From positions 1 to 5,074 of the forward strand of contig VSOD01000316.1 of NCBI GenBank assembly GCA_009774655.1: a stretch of 5,074 nt of DNA, given 5' to 3'. The first letter of the stretch is position 1. The number at the start of each line of letters is the position of its first letter. Shown piece by piece: positions 1-5,074 of the stretch. The position numbers were made by a program, and so were the translations under genes. The notes beneath the pieces are model-generated. The model did not search any database and had not been told where the DNA came from. It saw only the letters and a program-made list of their open reading frames with translations. Origin of the DNA: Lachnospiraceae bacterium. Lineage in GTDB: Bacteria > Bacillota_A > Clostridia > Lachnospirales > Lachnospiraceae.

Positions 1-3000
1 GTACAGGGAAGTGGGAGATACGAAGATTGCGTACACGAAACAGGAGATGAAAAAGGAGCTGGGAGAAAACAATCTGTTTACGGAAACACAGAAAGATTAT
101 ATGCGTTTTGTAAATAAACATATATTTGGGTTTCCTAGGCTGGAACAGTATGAACAGTTTATACGGCTGCTCATAAAAGTCAGGGCACCCAAGCTTTCCA
201 AGGAATTTACGCCGAAGAAAGTATATGAGATATTGAACGATTCTTTGCAGACGTTGTCAGATGAGGATCTGCGCGCCATGGTGGACGCCATGGAGAAAAT
301 GGATGATATACAGGATAAGCTGAATGGATTAAAAAGGGCTTATAAAGATTTGCAGATTATAAGGAATGAGTATGTAAGGTATAATCAGTATATGCTGGGA
401 CAGAAAGCGACCGCGTATCTGGAAGAAAAGAGGATGGTTGACGCGGCCAGGGAAAAGCTGGAAGCGGAGACGGATGAATTGGAGGAGACAAAGGAACGGC
501 TGGAGAAATCTTACGGTCATGCCGAGGCGCTTAGAGCGGAAAAAGGCCTGCTGGAACGAGAGAAGGAAGCCATCGGGACAACAGATTTAGAGGAGGCGGA
601 CGAAAAATTAAGGCAGTGCCGGAAACGCCGGGAAGATGCGGAGAAAGAAATAGCGCTTTATTGCCAGCATATGGAGCAGCACAAAAATGCGATACGGGAG
701 TATGACGCTGCCATACGTGAGATCAGGAAGAAGGTCGATGCCTGCCAGATGGAGATAGAGCGGTTTGTGAGTGATATGAATGAATTACAGGAGACAATCC
801 GTTTTTCAGGGCATGGACAAATCGTAAGCTTGTGGAAATATTCGGAGAGCTATGAGGCATGTAAAAATATCAAAATTGAAATTGAAAAATTGTGCAAAAG
901 CGTGGAGTCGGCATTGGAGGAGCTGAAAAAGTTCAGGGAAATACAGCTACAGTGGGACAGGCTGTCGGAAGAGTGCAGCGTTCTGGAGGAAAAGAAAGCG
1001 CAGGCGTGGCAGCAGGTGAACGATGCGGAGAAGATGGAGGACGGGCTGAGGGATGATTTGATTGAAGCATACTATGGCCTGGAGAAGCTTAACCAGGAAT
1101 TTTATCTGTCCAAAAAGGAACTGGAACAGATATCGGCATATATTCAGAAATACCAGGGTATGGCAGACTATGGCGATATACGCAACCTCGTTGGAAATAT
1201 ATGGGAGATGAAAAACCAAAAGCTGGGAAGCGAATTTTCCGCCTTGAAAGTGCGGAAGGAAAAACAGGCGGAGACTGTGAGAGTCTGCGGGGAAGAGTTG
1301 GAGGAATTGGAAAAGATGCCGGAGATCACGCCGGTGCGCAGAGAAATTTTGTGCAGGACGAGGGAAAAACTGTCAGAGAACCATATCGCCTTTTTGCCTT
1401 TCTATGAAGCGGTGGACTTTACGAAAGATGTTTCTGGGCAGGAGAGGGATTTGCTGGAATGTCAGTTGGAGGATGCAGGACTTTTGGATGCTCTGGTGGT
1501 GGCAAAGAAAGATTATATGCGGGCAATGCAGGTTCTGGGGGAATGGTCAGATAAGGTTCTCTGCTTAGAAGATTCCGGGAAAATGGGATACGGTAAACTG
1601 GCGGCGGTTGCCCAAGATATGGAACTGCGGAAGATGATCGAGCGGATTTTATCAAATATCGGGGAGGAAGACGGCTGTCAGATTGTGTTAAAGCCAAATG
1701 GCTATTTCAGGCACGGTGCGTTGGAGGGGTACAGCAGGCCGGAAAAGGAAGCGTGCTACATTGGGGAAGCCATCAGAAGAAAGAAGAGGGAGGAACAAAT
1801 CAGAAGAAAAAAAGAAGAATTGCAGCTTTTGCGGCAGGAACTGGAGGCATTGGAGCAGGGAATAGCCGGATTGGAGAAACGGATTGCCATCTTGCAGGAA
1901 GAATATCGCGGGCTACCCGTATTTGACGAATTGGATGCGGCAATTGCGATGAAGAAGGATTTAAACTGGACGTTTGAAAAGTGCGGTGAAGAGTGCGGGA
2001 AGAAACAGAAAGAGAAAGAAGAATGTGAAACGCAAAAAAAGCAGTCCGCACAGCGGGTTATAACCAAGTGCAGGGAACTGCCCTATGAAAGAAACATTGA
2101 GAGTTATGAGGAGATACTGGAAGCGCTTTATGAGTATAAAAGTCAGTTAGAATCCTTTCAGATCGCGGTGATGCGCCTTTTGGCGGAGCAAGACAGAGAG
2201 GATATGCAGAAACGGCTGATTGAGAAAGAGGAGGACGCAATCGATGCGGAAGATATCCATAAGAAAAGGGCGGAGCGGGAATTACAGGAACAGAGGCTAC
2301 AGATTGAAAAATTGGAAGAATTCCTGAATGCACCGGAGAACAGGGAGAAAGCGGAACGGTTAAAAACAATTCGGGATGAGCTGGACTTAAAAAGTAAGGA
2401 AGAAACGGAATTAGGTAAAAAACAGGCTGTATGGGAAGATGCCGTGAAAAGATTGGAGCCGGATATTGAGATACGGAAAAGTAATGTGATGGAAAAAATG
2501 GAGAAGGAGGCCCGGCTCAGGCAATATTTTGATGAAGAATTATCTTTGGGGCTTGTATTTGCCAGAGAAAGCAAAACCATACCGGAGGCGGCTAAACAGG
2601 CAGAAAGTGTCATCAGAGAAGCTGACAGAAATAGATCCGTGGCGGAGATTGTGTCGAATCTGGACAGGATTTTTCATGCCCATATTGGAAATCTGGTAAC
2701 TTACGGGACGTTTATGGAGGAGTGTTTCGCGCAAGGGACAACAGATGCGATGGTTTTGCGTAAACGTCATAGAATCGTCTCTTATATGCAGGGGCGTAAA
2801 CTATATTTTGAAGAATTCTATCAGGTAATCAAAGAGAGAATTGATGAAACCGAACTGTTGATCCGCCAAAAAGACAGGGAACTGTTTGAGAATATCCTGT
2901 CGGATACACTTAGCAGGAAGTTAAATGTCCGTATTGCGGAAAGCAGGAAGTGGATTCAGGATATGTCTTCCCTTATGCGAAAGATGGATACTTCCATGTC

Positions 3001-3643
3001 GCTGACCTTTTCGTTGGACTGGAGGGCTAAAACCGCGGAGGGTGACGGGGAACTGGATACGGCGGAGTTGGAGAAGATGCTGAACCGTGACAGGGAATTG
3101 ATGACGGCGGAGGATATTGAAAGGATCTCCGCACATTTCAGAAATAAGATTTATACGGTAAAACAGACGGCGGAGGAAAACGGTGAAGTCTTAAACTATT
3201 CTGATTTGGTGAGGGAAGCGCTGGATTATCGGAAGTGGTTTGAATTCAAAATGTTTTATTATCGAAATGACGAGAACAAAAAGGAATTGACAAACGGAGC
3301 CTTTAACCGCTTCAGCGGTGGCGAGAAGGCAATGGCCATGTATGTTCCGCTGTTTGCCGCGGTGAATGCGCAATATAAAAAGGCGGAGAATGACGATTTG
3401 CCAAGAGTGATTGCGTTGGATGAAGCTTTTGCGGGTGTGGATGACAAAAATATCAGCAGCATGTTTGATCTCGTAAGAAAGTTCGATTTCGATTATATCA
3501 TGAATTCACAGGTGCTGTGGGGATGTTATGCGTCCGTACCCTTCCTGCGGATCGCGGAATTGCTTCGGCCTGCCAATTCTCAAGTAGTTACGGTGATCTA
3601 TTATCTGTGGAACGGAAAACAGAGAATCATTGAGGAACAGTAA
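1..3643 (+). CDS. jetC: JetC-like SMC-type coiled-coil ATPase (TIGR02680 family), 5' end cut by window edge
   Basis: This is the large ATPase of a Wadjet-like defence complex, expected to hydrolyse ATP as a dimer and drive DNA extrusion with JetA/JetB-type partners in the cytoplasm. The frame is open to the window edge, so the GTG at 11 is probably internal; residue numbers here count from it (1210 residues). Residues 19-101 match the conserved post-Walker-A part of the family (VNKHIFGF at 34-41, KLSK at 61-64, LSDEDLR at 82-88). Long Glu/Lys-rich coiled coils cover about 95-450 and 590-870. Between them is a hinge-like insert with FLPFYEAVDF (461-470), AGLLDA (489-494), GYFRHG (564-569) and YIG (583-585). 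The C-terminal head has an ABC signature FSGGEK (1101-1106), Walker B VIALDE (1133-1138, catalytic Glu1138), D-loop AGVDD (1141-1145) and the family's MNSQ..WG switch region (1164 onward). From my memory of the family (about 1350-1400 residues), roughly 150-170 N-terminal residues with the P-loop lie upstream. Family call is strong; Wadjet subtype is less certain. Confidence 0.9.
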   Translation, partial: YREVGDTKIAYTKQEMKKELGENNLFTETQKDYMRFVNKHIFGFPRLEQYEQFIRLLIKVRAPKLSKEFTPKKVYEILNDSLQTLSDEDLRAMVDAMEKMDDIQDKLNGLKRAYKDLQIIRNEYVRYNQYMLGQKATAYLEEKRMVDAAREKLEAETDELEETKERLEKSYGHAEALRAEKGLLEREKEAIGTTDLEEADEKLRQCRKRREDAEKEIALYCQHMEQHKNAIREYDAAIREIRKKVDACQMEIERFVSDMNELQETIRFSGHGQIVSLWKYSESYEACKNIKIEIEKLCKSVESALEELKKFREIQLQWDRLSEECSVLEEKKAQAWQQVNDAEKMEDGLRDDLIEAYYGLEKLNQEFYLSKKELEQISAYIQKYQGMADYGDIRNLVGNIWEMKNQKLGSEFSALKVRKEKQAETVRVCGEELEELEKMPEITPVRREILCRTREKLSENHIAFLPFYEAVDFTKDVSGQERDLLECQLEDAGLLDALVVAKKDYMRAMQVLGEWSDKVLCLEDSGKMGYGKLAAVAQDMELRKMIERILSNIGEEDGCQIVLKPNGYFRHGALEGYSRPEKEACYIGEAIRRKKREEQIRRKKEELQLLRQELEALEQGIAGLEKRIAILQEEYRGLPVFDELDAAIAMKKDLNWTFEKCGEECGKKQKEKEECETQKKQSAQRVITKCRELPYERNIESYEEILEALYEYKSQLESFQIAVMRLLAEQDREDMQKRLIEKEEDAIDAEDIHKKRAERELQEQRLQIEKLEEFLNAPENREKAERLKTIRDELDLKSKEETELGKKQAVWEDAVKRLEPDIEIRKSNVMEKMEKEARLRQYFDEELSLGLVFARESKTIPEAAKQAESVIREADRNRSVAEIVSNLDRIFHAHIGNLVTYGTFMEECFAQGTTDAMVLRKRHRIVSYMQGRKLYFEEFYQVIKERIDETELLIRQKDRELFENILSDTLSRKLNVRIAESRKWIQDMSSLMRKMDTSMSLTFSLDWRAKTAEGDGELDTAELEKMLNRDRELMTAEDIERISAHFRNKIYTVKQTAEENGEVLNYSDLVREALDYRKWFEFKMFYYRNDENKKELTNGAFNRFSGGEKAMAMYVPLFAAVNAQYKKAENDDLPRVIALDEAFAGVDDKNISSMFDLVRKFDFDYIMNSQVLWGCYASVPFLRIAELLRPANSQVVTVIYYLWNGKQRIIEEQ
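3633..3636 (+). promoter_or_regulatory. Ribosome binding site for the jetD-like gene
   Basis: AGGA, within TTGAGGAACAG, lies 8 bases before the GTG at 3645 and inside the last codons of the jetC-like gene. It supports the GTG over the TTG at 3630, which has only a weak GAGA four bases upstream. The placement suggests ribosomes finishing jetC reinitiate on jetD, keeping the two subunits in step. Inferred from spacing only. Confidence 0.55.
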
Positions 3644-3644
3644 A

Positions 3645-4955
3645 GTGGAAGAAAAAATCTTAGAGGAATGCGCGCTTTATTTCAGGAAAGACAAAGCATA
3701 TACCTGTATGTTTGCTGAGTTGAAGAAGAAATACATAAAATATGGGAGGCTTTCAGGGAAAATTTTTCTTGCAAATTTATCTGAGGCGGAATGCGTCGCT
3801 TTGGGTAAAGTGTTTGGGAGAAGTCTGTTGCCGGGTGATTTTGTTTTCTCTGTCTCCGAGTTGCAGGTGGCGCTGAATGAGACGAGGTTCTGTGGAGTCG
3901 AAATGGAGGCGCTTGTAGAACGGTATTTTGAGGAAAAGCTTGTGTCAAACAGCCGGAGGAGGGAAGAAAAGAAGGCTTGCAATAACCGATTTTGGGAGGC
4001 GGTGCTGGATGAGGTGGGAAGCCGGTTTGGAGAGGACGCCGGGGGAACACAGTGGCTAAAAGGAGTGCGGGAACAGCGTAAATATGGCTATCATTTGATT
4101 ATCAGGGAGAGAGAAAAATCGAGTGACAGCATAAAAGAAATGCTTATGGAAGTGTGCGGTGCATTGGCATATTTGTCACGGGAGGATAGGAATGGAGCGG
4201 GATTTGTCAGGCTGGCGGTGCTGGGGGCGGAGGTCACAAAGAATCCCCACTGCTTTGACAGACAGAATGCGCCTGGACGTTTGCTGATTAGCGCTTTAAG
4301 CTATATTTATCGGGAGGAAGAGCCGACAGCCCAGGAAGATATTCTGGCTTTGTATTATAAGGCGGGGATTGCGCCTGATGATATTTCCAGCTATACCACG
4401 TGTTACGGAATCCATTTCTACGAAGGCGACAGGGAACATGAAGCCTATCGACATTTTATTGGAAAGGGCGAAAAATATGTCCTGACGCTTTCTAATTTGA
4501 GTAGAGTGACAAGGGCGGACAGCGGCAGGAAGAAAGTTTTTATTATCGAAAACCAGATGGTTTTTTCTCAGGTTTGTGATGAAATGGATGGGGAGGAATA
4601 CGCAATCGTGTGTACTTCCGGGCAGCCCAGAACGGCTTCTCTGTTTTTAATAGATTTGCTGCTGAAATCCGAATGTAAACTATATTACTGCGGCGATATT
4701 GACCCGGAAGGAATTGAGATCGCGGACAGAGTGCTTACAAGAGGTAAAGGGAAGATTCTGCCATGGAGAATGACGGCGCAGGATTATTATCGCTCGCTAT
4801 CGGATGAGGCGCTTACAGAAAAACGTTTGAACCGATTGGATAAGATTGCAAACGCTCAATTGAGAGAGCTTGCGGAACTTTTGAAAGCAGAGAAAAAAGC
4901 AGGGTATCAGGAGCATTTGATTGATTTGATGGTGGGAGATATTAGGACAGAATAA
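3645..4955 (+). CDS. jetD: JetD-like nuclease subunit, TIGR02679 family with C-terminal DUF2399 (Toprim-like) domain
   Basis: Predicted DNA-cleaving subunit of the Wadjet-like complex, acting on DNA handled by the preceding ATPase. I chose the GTG at 3645 (436 residues) because AGGA at 3633-3636 sits 8 bases upstream; an in-frame TTG at 3630 would add five residues and overlap jetC by 14 bases, with a poorer ribosome site. Numbering is from the GTG. The N-terminal part carries the family's YGRLSG (33-38), consistent with DUF3323-type N-termini. The middle has the PHCFDRQ segment near 200, APDDISS (243-249) and YVLTLSNL (278-285). The C-terminal domain is Toprim-like: VFIIENQ with the likely catalytic Glu302, CTSGQP (323-328), and GDIDPEG with Asp351 and Asp353 as the probable metal ligands. 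The tail YQE (421-423) also fits. All expected acidic residues are present, so it looks active. It follows jetC by one base and is probably translationally coupled. Nuclease function is inferred from characterised JetD proteins with a different domain set. Confidence 0.88.
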   Translation: MEEKILEECALYFRKDKAYTCMFAELKKKYIKYGRLSGKIFLANLSEAECVALGKVFGRSLLPGDFVFSVSELQVALNETRFCGVEMEALVERYFEEKLVSNSRRREEKKACNNRFWEAVLDEVGSRFGEDAGGTQWLKGVREQRKYGYHLIIREREKSSDSIKEMLMEVCGALAYLSREDRNGAGFVRLAVLGAEVTKNPHCFDRQNAPGRLLISALSYIYREEEPTAQEDILALYYKAGIAPDDISSYTTCYGIHFYEGDREHEAYRHFIGKGEKYVLTLSNLSRVTRADSGRKKVFIIENQMVFSQVCDEMDGEEYAIVCTSGQPRTASLFLIDLLLKSECKLYYCGDIDPEGIEIADRVLTRGKGKILPWRMTAQDYYRSLSDEALTEKRLNRLDKIANAQLRELAELLKAEKKAGYQEHLIDLMVGDIRTE

Positions 4956-5074
4956 TAGGATAATGAAGAGGATTATTTTATAATGCAACTTGACACTAAT
5001 TGTTACTATTCACAGTCGGTTTGATGGAACGACAAATAAAGCGGAGCTGTAACACCGCTTTCAATGTTCTGATG
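4956..5074. other. Noncoding 3' flank of the operon
   Basis: After the jetD stop there are 119 bases without a supportable gene. The first part is AT-rich and contains a TATAAT at 4979-4984 without a convincing -35 box. A weak A/T hairpin with two G-U pairs can form at 4956-4980. The only strong structure is the inverted repeat at 5038-5061. The longest reading frames here are about a dozen to twenty codons and lack a credible ribosome site. Confidence 0.6.
5038..5061. terminator. Possible weak or bidirectional terminator hairpin downstream of jetD
   Basis: AAAGCGG (5038-5044) and CCGCTTT (5055-5061) form a perfect 7-bp inverted repeat around a 10-base loop, 82 bases after the jetD stop. On the plus strand the stem is not followed by a real T-run (only the TTT inside the stem, then CAATG). 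On the minus strand it is followed by ATTTGT, slightly better, so it might serve a convergent gene to the right. It could equally be the edge of a repeat unit. No other terminator is visible after jetD. Confidence 0.35.

Noticed and set aside
11..13. GTG as the true start of the jetC-like protein
   Set aside because: The frame is open upstream to the window edge, there is no clear Shine-Dalgarno site in the ten bases before it, and a protein starting here would lack the Walker A loop the family needs.
1201..1407. Plus-strand 68-codon frame overlapping jetC
   Set aside because: Out-of-frame shadow in the coiled-coil region; the jetC frame is continuous and conserved through this stretch.
1419..2613. 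Several minus-strand open frames of 80-150 codons inside the jetC-like gene
   Set aside because: They are Ser/Leu/Phe/Pro-rich mirror translations of a purine-rich coiled-coil gene, overlap each other, and show no recognisable motif or operon context.
3677..4050. Minus-strand frames opposite the start of the jetD-like gene
   Set aside because: Low-complexity antisense shadows of a gene whose plus-strand product has clear family motifs along its length.
4956..4980. A/T-rich hairpin immediately after the jetD stop as a terminator
   Set aside because: The nine-pair stem has only A-T and two G-U pairs, so it would be unstable, and no T-run follows.
4979..4984. TATAAT as a promoter -10 box downstream of jetD
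   Set aside because: No acceptable -35 at 16-18 bases upstream (TAGGAT region), no TG extension, and no gene follows within the window; AT-rich chance match is likely.
4990..4995. TTGACA as a promoter -35 box
   Set aside because: The bases at the right spacing (around 5013-5018, CAGTCG) do not resemble a -10 box.
4983..5024. 13-codon ATG frame after jetD
   Set aside because: Very short, with only an ill-spaced AGAGG upstream and no recognisable product.

Overview
The window holds two tightly linked plus-strand genes that look like the distal half of a four-gene, SMC-like plasmid/phage defence operon of the Wadjet (JetABCD) superfamily. I recognise the pair as a TIGR02680-type coiled-coil ATPase (JetC-like) followed by a TIGR02679-type protein with a C-terminal DUF2399 Toprim-like nuclease domain (JetD-like). 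These calls come from recalled family motifs, not from a database search. Moderate GC, purine-rich coding strands, frequent AGG/CGG/GCG codons and use of GTG or TTG starts would fit a Clostridia/Lachnospiraceae-type Firmicute, but nothing here fixes the species.

Layout. Positions 1-3643 are the jetC-like gene. It is cut by the left window edge: the frame is open through position 1, and the missing start would carry the N-terminal half of the ATPase head, including the Walker A loop. Positions 3645-4955 are the jetD-like gene, starting one base after the jetC stop, with a Shine-Dalgarno site lying inside the last jetC codons. Positions 4956-5074 are noncoding as far as I can see. They hold a perfect 7-bp inverted repeat that may be a weak or bidirectional terminator. 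No RNA gene, CRISPR array, insertion sequence or minus-strand gene is supported.

How it would work together. In characterised Wadjet systems, JetA, JetB and JetC form an SMC/MukBEF-like motor that loads on small circular DNA and extrudes it, and JetD cleaves the circle once it is fully reeled in. The ATPase C-terminal motifs and the Toprim acidic residues are intact here, so both parts look functional. The two partner genes (JetA/JetB-like, TIGR02677 and TIGR02678 in this family) should lie just upstream of the window. This family differs in its JetD domain (DUF2399 rather than the DUF3322/DUF2220 pair of type I Wadjet), so transferring the type I mechanism is an inference.
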